A stretch of 64,000 nt of DNA from a virus. The stretch covers positions 1 through 64,000 of IMG/VR virus record IMGVR_UViG_3300034280_000809; one strand, given 5' to 3'. Of the stretch, positions 34,050 through 41,962 are shown one piece after another. Each line of letters opens with the position of its first letter. Positions within the stretch are counted from its first letter, which is position 1. The notes under the pieces were generated by a model. It did not search any database. It was not told where the DNA came from and worked only from the letters and a program-made list of their open reading frames with translations. Both the position numbers and the translations under genes were made by a program.

Positions 34050-34292
34050 ATGGGTGTAAAAAAATCTAAATCAACAATAAGGATTTTTGTAAAAGTTAAG
34101 TGGGGAGAATCTTTAGATATTAATCAATGCACAGTGGAAGAATATGAATTTAAAACTAAAGGAGAAGTTGAAGCATTCTTATTAGGTGTTAACGAAGGTA
34201 ATGGCTGGTTTGATTATAAGGTAAAAATAAAGACTTGCATCTTAGATAAAACAAAAGCAGATCTTCATTACGATTCTCCAGAAAAATGGTGA
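34050..34292 (+). CDS. Unknown small protein
   Basis: 80 residues, AAGGAG upstream, 9 nt after the preceding stop. Strand-rich with a central GVNEGNGWFDYK turn. No family recognised. Confidence 0.55.
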   Translation: MGVKKSKSTIRIFVKVKWGESLDINQCTVEEYEFKTKGEVEAFLLGVNEGNGWFDYKVKIKTCILDKTKADLHYDSPEKW

Positions 34293-34300
34293 GACTAATT

Positions 34301-34447
34301 ATGATTAAATTTTATTGCTTGATTGTATTAGTTTGTTGTGGGTGTACTAAAACCGTGGAGTCTAATATTAACACTGAAGTGTATCCCCACAATCCTGAGG
34401 TAATAAACAAAGTTAATCTTGGTGTTACTTATAAAGGTACATGGTGA
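34301..34447 (+). CDS. Small lipoprotein candidate
   Basis: 48 residues. A short basic start, a hydrophobic stretch and CCGC (residues 12-15) resemble a lipobox, so the mature chain would be a tiny lipoprotein. A Cys at -3 is unusual. Rz1-like spanin lipoproteins share this size, but no Rz partner lies adjacent, so that is only a possibility. Its stop overlaps the next start. Confidence 0.45.
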   Translation: MIKFYCLIVLVCCGCTKTVESNINTEVYPHNPEVINKVNLGVTYKGTW

Positions 34448-34947
34448 TGAATAAAAAACATCTTGTAGCTATTATAGGATTCAAAGGTTCACAGGCTTCC
34501 TTCAAAACAGAAGCTTATAAGTTTTACAAAAGCACTGCATACACTGAAGTTAAAACACTTGTTAATTACTATTACAATTGCGATTGGTATTTCATTAGTC
34601 CTAAACACGGAATAGTTCATCCAGAAGAAAAGCTTGAACCTTATAGTTTATGTAGTTACCCAGAAGAGGTTTGGTCACCCCTATGTAATAGTGCTGTAAC
34701 TAATCAAGCATGGATAAACAAAGTAGAATATCAGTTGTACTTACTTTCTTTTAAGTACGAAAACTTTATAACCTTTGCAGAAAAAGATTTAGTAAAGCCT
34801 TTTGAAATCTTAAGAACTACAAATATAAATAAAGGAAAACACTACCGAAGCCTTTATAGATTTTGTAAAATGATGATACCCCTCGCAGAGCGTTGGCGAC
34901 TTTACAACAATGAATTAATACATAAATCACCCTACATAACAAAATAG
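34447..34947 (+). CDS. DUF6884-like protein
   Basis: 166 residues from ATG 34447 (TGATG overlap; an alternative ATG lies at 34441). The core YFISPKHGIVHPEEKLEPYS matches the 'ILSAKHGLL-P---l-PYd' signature of DUF6884-like proteins, which are related to nucleobase-handling enzymes. The N-terminus (HLVAIIGFKG) takes the place of the usual Cys-containing strand. Function unknown, possibly nucleotide or base modification. Confidence 0.5.
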   Translation: MNKKHLVAIIGFKGSQASFKTEAYKFYKSTAYTEVKTLVNYYYNCDWYFISPKHGIVHPEEKLEPYSLCSYPEEVWSPLCNSAVTNQAWINKVEYQLYLLSFKYENFITFAEKDLVKPFEILRTTNINKGKHYRSLYRFCKMMIPLAERWRLYNNELIHKSPYITK

Positions 34948-34959
34948 TTTTCAAGAAAT

Positions 34960-35030
34960 AAAGCCGATGCTAAGAAGCGGACAGTTCTTTTTCGATGTGG
35001 ATTGCTCCCTTGAGATCCGGCATCGGCTTT
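34960..35030. ncRNA. Long hairpin, possible small structured RNA
   Basis: AAAGCCGATGC (34960-34970) pairs perfectly with GCATCGGCTTT (35020-35030), 11 bp, closing a 49-nt interior with a GGAT/ATCC helix. It lies in the gap between two plus-strand genes. No T run follows at once on the plus strand, so it is not a plain terminator. Confidence 0.45.
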
Positions 35031-35099
35031 AATATTACATTTAAAAGTGTAAGAAAAACAAATACATATTTCTGACAAACAAAGAAGGTTTACTTATGA

Positions 35100-35285
35100 A
35101 TGAAGAAACAAAAAAAAATGTACGCATATCTTTTAGAACTTAGAGATAGCGGAGAAATAAATATGTGGGGAGCTTCTAGTTATTTACAAAACAAGTTTGA
35201 CCTAGAAGAGTACGAAGCAAAAGTTGTGCTACTAGGTTGGATGGAATGGTGTAGGAAGACGGTGCAAGATGAAAGCAACAGATAA
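35100..35285 (+). CDS. Small helical protein
   Basis: 61 residues, SD GAAGG. Helical, with an LEEYEAKVVLLGWMEWCRK segment. Overlaps the next gene by 17 nt. No family recognised. Confidence 0.5.
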   Translation: MKKQKKMYAYLLELRDSGEINMWGASSYLQNKFDLEEYEAKVVLLGWMEWCRKTVQDESNR

Positions 35286-35607
35286 ACAATATGAGAAAGC
35301 ATTAAAGCTCTACGAGGACGGGGGAGCTTCTGATGTTTATAAATACGCTGAAGAGATTGGTATAGACGAGTGGAGTATCTGCGAGCCATGCGAAACAAGT
35401 ACACCGGATTGTGAAGATAACATATGCCTTGTTTGCGGTAGTGTTAAAGAAGACTATGCACATCAACGCTTTATAAATAAGTCTGTTGATTGTTACAAAT
35501 GCAATGCTTTAGTAGACGAAAGGGAAGTTATGCCAAATGAATCAAAGTATGGTGGCGACGATAACGGGGGATATTTGTGCAAGGCTTGCGTTTCCTTTTA
35601 CCCATGA
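35269..35607 (+). CDS. Cys-rich zinc-ribbon-like protein
   Basis: 112 residues. Eight or more cysteines, arranged as pairs (CEPCETS, CLVCG, CYKC, CKAC), suggest one or two zinc ribbons. N-terminal 35 residues are helical. Possibly a protein- or nucleic-acid-binding adaptor. A near-perfect hairpin, ATGATC-CGAAA/TTTCG-GATCAT, begins at its stop. Confidence 0.55.
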   Translation: MKATDKQYEKALKLYEDGGASDVYKYAEEIGIDEWSICEPCETSTPDCEDNICLVCGSVKEDYAHQRFINKSVDCYKCNALVDEREVMPNESKYGGDDNGGYLCKACVSFYP

Positions 35608-35635
35608 TCCCGAAATCTGTTTCGTGATCATCAAG

Positions 35636-35674
35636 CAAAGCCTATTTCTATAGGGGTTTGCCATGCGATAAACT
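35636..35674 (+). repeat. Dispersed 39-bp element, copy 1
   Basis: CAAAGCCTATTTCTATAGGG followed by GTTTGCCATGCGATAAACT. It is about 75% identical to 38161-38199. The stem (CCTAT/ATAGG here, CTT/AAG there, both flanked by AAA and TTT) is kept by compensating changes. Both copies lie just after a stop codon. Confidence 0.45.
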
Positions 35675-35804
35675 AATCTATTACTAACATCTTTATAAAT
35701 TAGTAGTTGGTGGTTTGGGTAATCTGCTGCTATGCTTGCAATCAGATTGAACTGTGATAGTCTGGATAAGTCTTGTAGATTCAAACTCTTTTAATGGAGT
35801 GTCT

Positions 35805-37067
35805 ATGTCTTCGTCCATCGCCCACGGTTCAGTAGCAGTGCTTGATGTTGAAACAACAGGGTTGCATCCTAAGGGTGGCAATCGAATAGTTGAAATTGCT
35901 ATAGTAGTTATTGGCTCAAACGGTGTTGTTGAAAAAGAATTTGTTTCTTTAGTAAACCCAAACCGTGATGTAGGGCCTACAAAAATTCACAATATATACG
36001 CTTCTGATATTATCAATGCTCCTAAGTTTGAAGACATTGCCGGACATATACTTGAAGCATTGCAGGGGTGTGTTGCTATTGTTGGGCATAATGTTAGGTT
36101 TGATAAAGGCTTTTTAAGACATGAGTTTGAAAGGATTGAGGTTGAGCTTCCAGAATACTTTAGCTTATGCACCATGTACCTCTCAGGAGGGGGTAAGCTT
36201 TTTGATTGTTGCGAAAGGTTTGGTGTTGATGTTGGCGATGTACAACATGAGGCTTTAGTTGATGCAAGGTTTACAGCTAAACTTTTTACTCTTTCACTGC
36301 CAGGTAATGAAGAAGAACTAGATGAGTTGTTATCTTCAAAACCTATTGACTGGCCTACCGTTACAAAAACAAATGCTGTTCTTCTTACACGACAAGAAGC
36401 TGAGTTTAAAAAGAGCGAACCACCACCGTACTTGGAAAAGCTTTTAAAGCGTACTCACGAAAATGCTTCTGATTTAAAGTTTACAGAAGCCCAAATTAAT
36501 TACATTGATATGCTTGATCGTGCTTTGGAGGATCGTATTGTAGATGAGGCCGAAGCAAAAGCTTTGTTTGAAACAGCTATTGAATGGGGCTTATCGGGAA
36601 AACAAATATTAGATATACACGAAAACTATTTAATAAAAATTGTAACAATTGCAATGGAAGATGGAATCATATCTGACTTTGAAATGCAAGACTTATTAAT
36701 GGTTGCAACCTTGCTAGGCAAAAAAGAAGTCGATGTTATAAATATTATTAATAAAAACAAAGTTTCTCCTATGAAAAAAGATAACCTTCCTTCAAAATCT
36801 ATTGAAGACTTTAAAGGTAAGAAGGTTTGTTTTACTGGTGAATTGTTTTGCTCTATCGATGGAGTTCCTATCAGCAGAAAAAAAGCACAGGAGTTATCTA
36901 TCGAAGCAGGGCTAGAAGTATTAGAAAGAGTTACTAAAGAGCTAGAAATCTTGGTGGTTGCTGACCCTAATACGCTTTCCGGCAAAGCGAAGAAAGCTAA
37001 AATATACGGTGTAAGAATCCTGCATGAAAATGTTTTCTGGAAAACTCTTGGCATTAAGGTGGACTAA
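35805..37067 (+). CDS. DEDDh exonuclease with TerB-like and BRCT domains
   Basis: 420 residues from ATG 35805 (GGAG upstream). Residues 8-165 are a DnaQ-type 3'-5' exonuclease: Exo I VLDVETTG (D15, E17), Exo II HNVRFDKGF, Exo III HEALVDAR with the final His. Residues about 215-310 are helical and TerB-like. Residues about 335-420 are a BRCT domain (KGKKVCFTGEL ... ILVVADPNTLSGKAKKAKIYG). The same architecture occurs in bacterial repair exonucleases. It probably edits or degrades DNA during phage replication. It is not fused to a polymerase. Confidence 0.88.
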   Translation: MSSSIAHGSVAVLDVETTGLHPKGGNRIVEIAIVVIGSNGVVEKEFVSLVNPNRDVGPTKIHNIYASDIINAPKFEDIAGHILEALQGCVAIVGHNVRFDKGFLRHEFERIEVELPEYFSLCTMYLSGGGKLFDCCERFGVDVGDVQHEALVDARFTAKLFTLSLPGNEEELDELLSSKPIDWPTVTKTNAVLLTRQEAEFKKSEPPPYLEKLLKRTHENASDLKFTEAQINYIDMLDRALEDRIVDEAEAKALFETAIEWGLSGKQILDIHENYLIKIVTIAMEDGIISDFEMQDLLMVATLLGKKEVDVINIINKNKVSPMKKDNLPSKSIEDFKGKKVCFTGELFCSIDGVPISRKKAQELSIEAGLEVLERVTKELEILVVADPNTLSGKAKKAKIYGVRILHENVFWKTLGIKVD

Positions 37068-37068
37068 A

Positions 37069-37482
37069 ATGAGCAATGTTATTTTTCGTTCTATTGATAC
37101 TCCAATCCGAAAAGATTTAACATGGGAAGAATCATGGACAGGGGAAGATTCAGGGTTAATCTACTGCTGGGAAAAGGGTATTGAGATGAGTTTTGAAAAC
37201 CCTGAGTTAGCTGCTAGTGCAGGGCAAGGAGAATTAGTAAAGTTGCATTGGACAGGAGGTGTTTATAAAAAAATGGCAGATCAAAAAAATGAAAAAGGTG
37301 AAGTCGTTAAGGAAAATATTATTGAGGGAACTCATAATTATTTAGCTACCTTACAAGGTTTACGGGGAGTAGATTTAAATATAGATTTAAATAATAAGAT
37401 TGTTTTAGTTTGTACTAAACATCTTCAAAAAGTTTTATTCAAACCTAAGGCATTTAAACTTATACAAAAAAATATGCTTTAA
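37069..37482 (+). CDS. Unknown protein
   Basis: 137 residues, ATG 37069 right after the exonuclease stop. Trp-rich N-terminus, then a Lys/Asn-rich strand domain. Possibly coupled to the exonuclease. No family recognised. Confidence 0.6.
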   Translation: MSNVIFRSIDTPIRKDLTWEESWTGEDSGLIYCWEKGIEMSFENPELAASAGQGELVKLHWTGGVYKKMADQKNEKGEVVKENIIEGTHNYLATLQGLRGVDLNIDLNNKIVLVCTKHLQKVLFKPKAFKLIQKNML

Positions 37483-37525
37483 TTTAACAAGTAGTATTAA
37501 AAGGTTTTAAGGAATCCAAAAAATT

Positions 37526-37711
37526 ATGAAACCAAAACCCAAACCAAAACCAAAACCCAAGGGTAATACCCCTAGACAGTCATTCAGACTAACAGAAGGT
37601 GACAACGAATTGATCAAACAACTTATGGAAAAGTACAGCTTACCTAACAAAACCTTAGCTATTAAGTTTGCATTGTGCATCGCAGTTGCTAATTACAAAT
37701 TTAAAAAGTAA
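37526..37711 (+). CDS. Possible ribbon-helix-helix protein with Lys-Pro tail
   Basis: 61 residues. Residues 2-12 are Lys-Pro repeats encoded by a near-tandem repeat. The remainder (QSFRLTEGDNELIKQLMEKY ... KTLAIKFALCIAVA) has the strand-helix-helix pattern of small CopG/Arc-like repressors. DNA binding is inferred. Confidence 0.5.
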   Translation: MKPKPKPKPKPKGNTPRQSFRLTEGDNELIKQLMEKYSLPNKTLAIKFALCIAVANYKFKK

Positions 37712-37733
37712 TAATATAATTTGGTATTACTGA

Positions 37734-37761
37734 TTGATTCCTATTTAAGATGAAGTATAGT
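37734..37761 (+). promoter_or_regulatory. Candidate sigma70-type promoter
   Basis: TTGATT (37734-37739), 16-bp spacer, TATAGT (37756-37761). Good match, in a gene-free gap, about 40 nt before an intrinsic terminator. Confidence 0.5.
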
Positions 37762-37800
37762 CATATTGCTGCTTGAAGATTGAACGTCCTCCGGCAGTAA

Positions 37801-37839
37801 TAAACCTCAGGGGGGCAACCTTGAGGTTTATTTATTTAG
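37801..37839 (+). terminator. Intrinsic terminator
   Basis: TAAACCTCA (37801-37809) pairs with TGAGGTTTA (37822-37830), 9 bp with a GC-rich loop, followed by TTTATTTA. With the promoter 40 nt upstream it may define a small RNA of about 70 nt. Confidence 0.65.
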
Positions 37840-37863
37840 ATACAATATTAAAAGGATATACTA

Positions 37864-38142
37864 GTGGGACATTTTATTTTTGTTGTACTTCATATTTTGG
37901 CTTTTTTGTGCGGGTTCTTTGGCTTGTTTATTACTATACCACTTCATCTTATATACGCAGTCATGCTTACTCAAGCTAACAACTCGAGAACAAATGTTGT
38001 TAAAAACTCAGAATCACAAAATATAGGTAGGTTGATAGGATTGTGTATCCGTGTATTAATGATTTTCATTGTTGGAATTGTAGTGTTTGTTTTGTTCTTA
38101 GGACTTTATTACAGAATAAATGGTCGTGCTCCTTGGCATTAA
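37864..38142 (+). CDS. Two-segment membrane protein
   Basis: 92 residues starting at GTG 37864 (AAAAGGA upstream). Two transmembrane segments (about 3-35 and 55-80) separated by a polar loop. Holin-like in size, but there is no endolysin nearby, so the role is open. Confidence 0.55.
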   Translation: MGHFIFVVLHILAFLCGFFGLFITIPLHLIYAVMLTQANNSRTNVVKNSESQNIGRLIGLCIRVLMIFIVGIVVFVLFLGLYYRINGRAPWH

Positions 38143-38160
38143 GATTTGTATTAAAGTAAC

Positions 38161-38199
38161 CAAAGCTTATTTTTACAAGGGTTTGCTACACGATTACTT
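38161..38199 (+). repeat. Dispersed 39-bp element, copy 2
   Basis: CAAAGCTTATTTTTACAAGG then GTTTGCTACACGATTACTT. Homologous to 35636-35674. It lies between convergent genes and slightly overlaps the end of the minus-strand gene at 38194. Confidence 0.45.
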
Positions 38200-38445
38200 T
38201 GGTATACGGCTTTGCATTAAAGTAAGAACCAAGAAGGTTGCGGTAGCTGCACCAGTTGCATAGGCTATGACTTCAAAGATATCATCTTGTTTACTGTAAT
38301 ACTTAAATAAGAATACAGATAACACGGCAATAATAAAGCCGCACAGGGAAGCGTATACTATCTTGTTGTTGAATATAAAATGCTTTTCTAGAGTTAAGAA
38401 CATTGTCCATAAAGCACCACATAAAAAGCAGAGTAAGTATCGCAT
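38194..38445 (-). CDS. Small multi-pass membrane protein
   Basis: 83 residues. Two or three hydrophobic helices (about 2-18, 28-48 and 55-77) with short loops. First of three or four co-oriented small genes downstream of the PhoH-like gene. Holin-like topology, role unproven. Confidence 0.6.
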   Translation of the reverse strand: MRYLLCFLCGALWTMFLTLEKHFIFNNKIVYASLCGFIIAVLSVFLFKYYSKQDDIFEVIAYATGAATATFLVLTLMQSRIPK

Positions 38446-38473
38446 ATGTTTGTCTGCCTTTAATATGGATAAG

Positions 38474-38662
38474 TTAAAGAGCTATACCTCTCTCTGGCGG
38501 AGATATAGGATTTCCAGTCCGAGGGTCAAAGGGCCAATCTTCTATGTCGGGGCATGAACACTTTTCAACAGGCTTATCGTGAATAGCACAGTACCAATTT
38601 TCAGAAACTTCACATAAAAACCAAACAGGTTCTCCACCGTAAGAAGATTTTTTGTTGTTCAT
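38474..38662 (-). CDS. Small Cys-rich protein
   Basis: 62 residues from ATG 38662 (GGAGAGG 9 nt before); longer frames have no SD. Cys and His in WYCAIHDKPVEKCSCP suggest a small zinc-binding motif. Pro-rich C-terminus. No family recognised. Confidence 0.5.
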   Translation of the reverse strand: MNNKKSSYGGEPVWFLCEVSENWYCAIHDKPVEKCSCPDIEDWPFDPRTGNPISPPERGIAL

Positions 38663-38667
38663 AAAAT

Positions 38668-38838
38668 CTAGCCTCTCCATAAAAGATACAATCCGTAGGC
38701 AAACAAAAACAAACCTATACATTCTGTACCGTAGGTTCTTCCTGGGTGTGTTAAACCTAAAGGTATACTGCACATCCCTAAAAATCCTCCGACTAATACA
38801 AATATAATCCCCACAGTTTCTTCGATAGGTGGTTTCAT
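38668..38838 (-). CDS. Small two-pass membrane protein
   Basis: 56 residues, start overlapping the PhoH stop (ATGA). Two hydrophobic helices (about 9-29, 40-54). Probably co-translated with the PhoH-like protein. No family recognised. Confidence 0.5.
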   Translation of the reverse strand: MKPPIEETVGIIFVLVGGFLGMCSIPLGLTHPGRTYGTECIGLFLFAYGLYLLWRG

Positions 38839-39494
38839 AATCTCTTTAATACCTCCCGAACTAAAGGGTGGCGAAGAGATTCTTCTTCTTTGAAGACATG
38901 AGTACAAGCCGTAGTAAGGGACGACAAGCGTTTCATTACACTAAGTATGTCACAGGAAAACTTATCGGGGTTGTGAGGTTTTACATCAGTCTGTTCTGGA
39001 TCACAGGAGATAAGAACTTTGCTGTTGTTACCTACGCGGGTCAAGAACATTTTAAGTTGTGAGTAAGTTGCGTTCTGAGCTTCATCTAAGAAGAGCACAC
39101 AGTCTTCAAAGGTATCGCCACGCATATAAGAAAGAGGTTGAAACAACACAGCTTCTTCGGGGAGTTTGTAGGTCAAGCGTTTGATCAGTCTTCGGATCGG
39201 ATCAAAGTAAGGGCTTATCTTTTCATCTACGGAGCCAGGAAGAAAACCTAAGGTATCCCCTACTTCTACAATAGGTCGGACTACTAAGATTTGTTTTTTG
39301 TTGCCTGCTAAAAGTTCTTGAAGAGCACAAGCAAGAGCACAATGAGTTTTGCCTGTACCGGCAGGCCCAGTAAGAAAAATAAGATCGTGAGTAGGATAAT
39401 CCTTTGACACTTTAATTTGTGTTGGGTTTGCTGGCTTGAAGTGAAAAACGGTTTCTGTAAAAGAAGCTTGAGTGTTGGTCTTTTTCTTAGCCAT
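38835..39494 (-). CDS. phoH: PhoH-like ATPase
   Basis: 219 residues. Walker A GPAGTGKT (43-50), the PhoH signature VVRPIVEVGDTLGFLPGSVD, Walker B VLFLDEAQN and sensor ISCDPEQTD match PhoH ATPases, common in phages with unclear role (proposed RNA/helicase function linked to stress). Length is that of the ATPase core alone. It is divergent from the next gene; the 100-bp gap should hold both promoters. Confidence 0.9.
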   Translation of the reverse strand: MAKKKTNTQASFTETVFHFKPANPTQIKVSKDYPTHDLIFLTGPAGTGKTHCALACALQELLAGNKKQILVVRPIVEVGDTLGFLPGSVDEKISPYFDPIRRLIKRLTYKLPEEAVLFQPLSYMRGDTFEDCVLFLDEAQNATYSQLKMFLTRVGNNSKVLISCDPEQTDVKPHNPDKFSCDILSVMKRLSSLTTACTHVFKEEESLRHPLVREVLKRL

Positions 39495-39597
39495 GTTTTT
39501 AGTTCCTGATTATGTGTAACAATCAAGGCATGTGCATATAAAAGTTATTTTTATAGCCGTGGTATTGTTTCCATAAAACCTAATTTAAGGAAGTGTT

Positions 39598-39783
39598 ATG
39601 ACACAAAGATATTGCGTTACTGTTAGTGGAACTATCACAAAACAAATTTTAGTTGATGCAGATAACGAGGACTCTGCACAAGAGCTTGCTCACAATACTT
39701 TTACTTATTCTAATTCTGTAAAAGATAGCGGAATGGTTTCTTCTTTGTATCAACAAAAAGTTTTAAATGTTGAACCAATCTAA
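39598..39783 (+). CDS. Small unknown protein
   Basis: 61 residues after AAGGAAG. Beta-strand-rich N-terminus with ILVDADNEDSAQELAHN, a pattern like DpnD/PcfM-type small domains. Function unknown. Confidence 0.55.
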   Translation: MTQRYCVTVSGTITKQILVDADNEDSAQELAHNTFTYSNSVKDSGMVSSLYQQKVLNVEPI

Positions 39784-39803
39784 TTTTAAAAAAGGTGTTT
39801 GTT

Positions 39804-40262
39804 ATGAGTATGATTTTATTTTTGGTCTTAGGTTTTCAAGAGCTTGAGGAAGTAATGATTGATGTGCGAGCTTACAGAATGTTAAATCAGCCAAAACCTG
39901 TTGCCGGATCTTATAGAGTGTTGGCCTTGATGGAAGATCCAACTAAGCCTCGCTGGGATACTACAATTTTAATTAGTGTGGACGATTTAGGTTTGATTGC
40001 ACCAGTGGGTTATACTATAAAAGTTTCTGGAAATAAAAGATCGATTGATATGGGTAACGGATTAGATGTCTCTGGTATATGGGTCAATAAGAGAGAACAA
40101 ATAAAACTTATAGGAATGGCTAAAGAAGTTATTCCTAAGTTGACACCAGAAGAAAAGTCTAGATTTTCTAGAGGTTTGGAAAACAATTTCTTTCAAGGAA
40201 AGAATATACCTTTGCCACCTAAACAAAAAACAGGTGTTGGATTTCCCGGAGGAATAAAATGA
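39804..40262 (+). CDS. Secreted or anchored protein, unknown
   Basis: 152 residues from ATG 39804 (AAAGGTG upstream). Hydrophobic N-terminal segment (SMILFLVLGF) suggests an uncleaved signal. The rest is a mixed domain with a Gly/Lys/Pro-rich end. It overlaps the next gene by 4 nt. Confidence 0.55.
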   Translation: MSMILFLVLGFQELEEVMIDVRAYRMLNQPKPVAGSYRVLALMEDPTKPRWDTTILISVDDLGLIAPVGYTIKVSGNKRSIDMGNGLDVSGIWVNKREQIKLIGMAKEVIPKLTPEEKSRFSRGLENNFFQGKNIPLPPKQKTGVGFPGGIK

Positions 40263-40444
40263 AAAAAGCTGGTGGTTATATAGTAGGGTTTATTGCCCTT
40301 CTTAGTGTTGTACTTTTTTACGCAGTAATTATTGGTGCTCTTTTAGCAATGCTTTATGTTTTTATAAAACTTGTTTTGCCTATAATCTGGTTAATTTGTG
40401 CTGTGTTCTTAGGTGTGTTCTTTCCGTTTTGGGTTAATCGTTAG
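40259..40444 (+). CDS. Small two-pass membrane protein
   Basis: 61 residues of which about 45 are hydrophobic, in two adjacent helices (about 6-31 and 35-56). ATGA overlap with the preceding gene. The pair could act in the envelope, perhaps lysis. No family recognised. Confidence 0.55.
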   Translation: MKKAGGYIVGFIALLSVVLFYAVIIGALLAMLYVFIKLVLPIIWLICAVFLGVFFPFWVNR

Positions 40445-40471
40445 TTTGTTTTTCCCCAGTACAGTTGTTGT

Positions 40472-41962
40472 TTAAAACCATCCGTCGTTATCGTCAGTTC
40501 CAAATTGAAATTCTTTTTTCCCTGAGCTTCGTATTAATTTTAATACTCCCATAGAAAGAGCAAAGGCTCTATCGTCATGGTGTTTACCCATGTGATCAAA
40601 ACGAATTCCATTTGAGGACTGACGAATAACTAAGTTTAATATTTCTTTTTCAAGAGTATCTTCTTCTCCGTTTTCTAAAAGAACTAAACCGCAACCTCTG
40701 TACCACTTTACAGTTGATTGAACTATTGCGTTTCGAAGAGCCACACATAATTCTTGGTTACCTTTTCCTGACCTGAATTCAAATTTCTCCATAGGAAGGT
40801 AATCTCGAAACTTTTGATATAAGCCTTCAAGATTCCACGGGTCAATTACTATTGATGAAAAATCAAAGAGTGTTCTGTAGGTGTCAATCCATTCTTCTAT
40901 TTGAGAAACTCGAACAGGGTTTTCTCTTGAGCCTTGAAGCACATCCATTCGGTCTACAATCATATGTTCGGTTAAAGGATCTTTGTGCATAATACACAAG
41001 ACTGTTCTATCTCTTGTTGCACCGTAATCTATTGTTCCAATGTAAGAGGAGTCAGGGTTTCCTTTTGGTTGTAAAGTCAAATCAAAATCAATACATCGCT
41101 CTACTTCTTCTTGAGTTGCAAACTCACCTGCTATAGAAGAAGACACCCATTTGTTATCGTAGAGTCTGGCTGCTACTGAAGGAGGAAGAACCTTCCTCAT
41201 ATCATCTTGATCTTCTTTATTAATCCACGAAGCAAGTTTTCCGGGCGATTGGTATATCCACCAGTTGTTTGATGTCTTAAATTTTTCTAAGGCATGGTGT
41301 TGCCAAGAATTTAAAACGCCTGCGTTAGTAGTAATAAGAAAAGTTGAGTTGGGGATTTTAGTTCGTGATGTAAGGATAGAATGAAAGAGTTCTGCACCTC
41401 GTTCTGGCCAGTGTGTTACTTCATCGCAGATTAATATATCAGGTCGAAGACCGTGGGAAGAAGCCGCGTCAGCCGACAGGATTTCAAAACAAGATGAGTG
41501 CTTACCGTAAAGCCTATAGTTTTGAATCTCAACATGCTTCTGAAGCCAAGGGTTTAGTTCTAATTCTCTTTCAGCACTTGAACGAATAAGGGCTGCTTGA
41601 TCACGATCTGCTGCAAAAGCGTAGCCAAGAATCTGTCGTTGAGAAAACGCAAGCGACCAAGTTACAATTGAACCAAGCATACCAGTCTTGTTGTGGCCTT
41701 TAGGTAGGACGATAGCAGAAGACATAGGGCCTTTGTAGTCTTGGTTTACACCTGCTGTTTTTTCAAACATAGGAGCAAGGCGACTATAAAGAGTCCATTG
41801 CCAAGGTTCTGCTACAGACCTAAAAGGTTTTGAGTCTGGTTTAGAATCAATAACTATATGGTTCATGTAGTTTTGAAACGATTGACAAGAGGCTGCTTCG
41901 GCAAGAAGGTATACGGATTGCAGCTTTCGCTTCATCTCTGAAGTGGATAAGTCATTGTCCAT
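40472..41962 (-). CDS. terL: Terminase large subunit
   Basis: 496 residues from ATG 41962 (a TTG one codon earlier is less likely). ATPase domain: deviant Walker A LPKGHNKTG (about 86-94), Walker B ILICDEVTHW (about 176-185), coupling motif TTN near 212. Nuclease domain: D in IDYGATRD (about 312), D in IVIDPWN (about 374) and HHDD (about 461-464). It cuts and pumps DNA into the prohead. It overlaps the small subunit by 11 nt. Unlike many HK97-like phages it is about 25 kb away from portal. Confidence 0.93.
   Translation of the reverse strand: MDNDLSTSEMKRKLQSVYLLAEAASCQSFQNYMNHIVIDSKPDSKPFRSVAEPWQWTLYSRLAPMFEKTAGVNQDYKGPMSSAIVLPKGHNKTGMLGSIVTWSLAFSQRQILGYAFAADRDQAALIRSSAERELELNPWLQKHVEIQNYRLYGKHSSCFEILSADAASSHGLRPDILICDEVTHWPERGAELFHSILTSRTKIPNSTFLITTNAGVLNSWQHHALEKFKTSNNWWIYQSPGKLASWINKEDQDDMRKVLPPSVAARLYDNKWVSSSIAGEFATQEEVERCIDFDLTLQPKGNPDSSYIGTIDYGATRDRTVLCIMHKDPLTEHMIVDRMDVLQGSRENPVRVSQIEEWIDTYRTLFDFSSIVIDPWNLEGLYQKFRDYLPMEKFEFRSGKGNQELCVALRNAIVQSTVKWYRGCGLVLLENGEEDTLEKEILNLVIRQSSNGIRFDHMGKHHDDRAFALSMGVLKLIRSSGKKEFQFGTDDNDGWF

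Noticed and set aside
37773-37979. Plus-strand ORF of 68 residues
   Set aside because: It crosses the intrinsic terminator at 37801-37839 and overlaps a better-supported GTG-started membrane protein.
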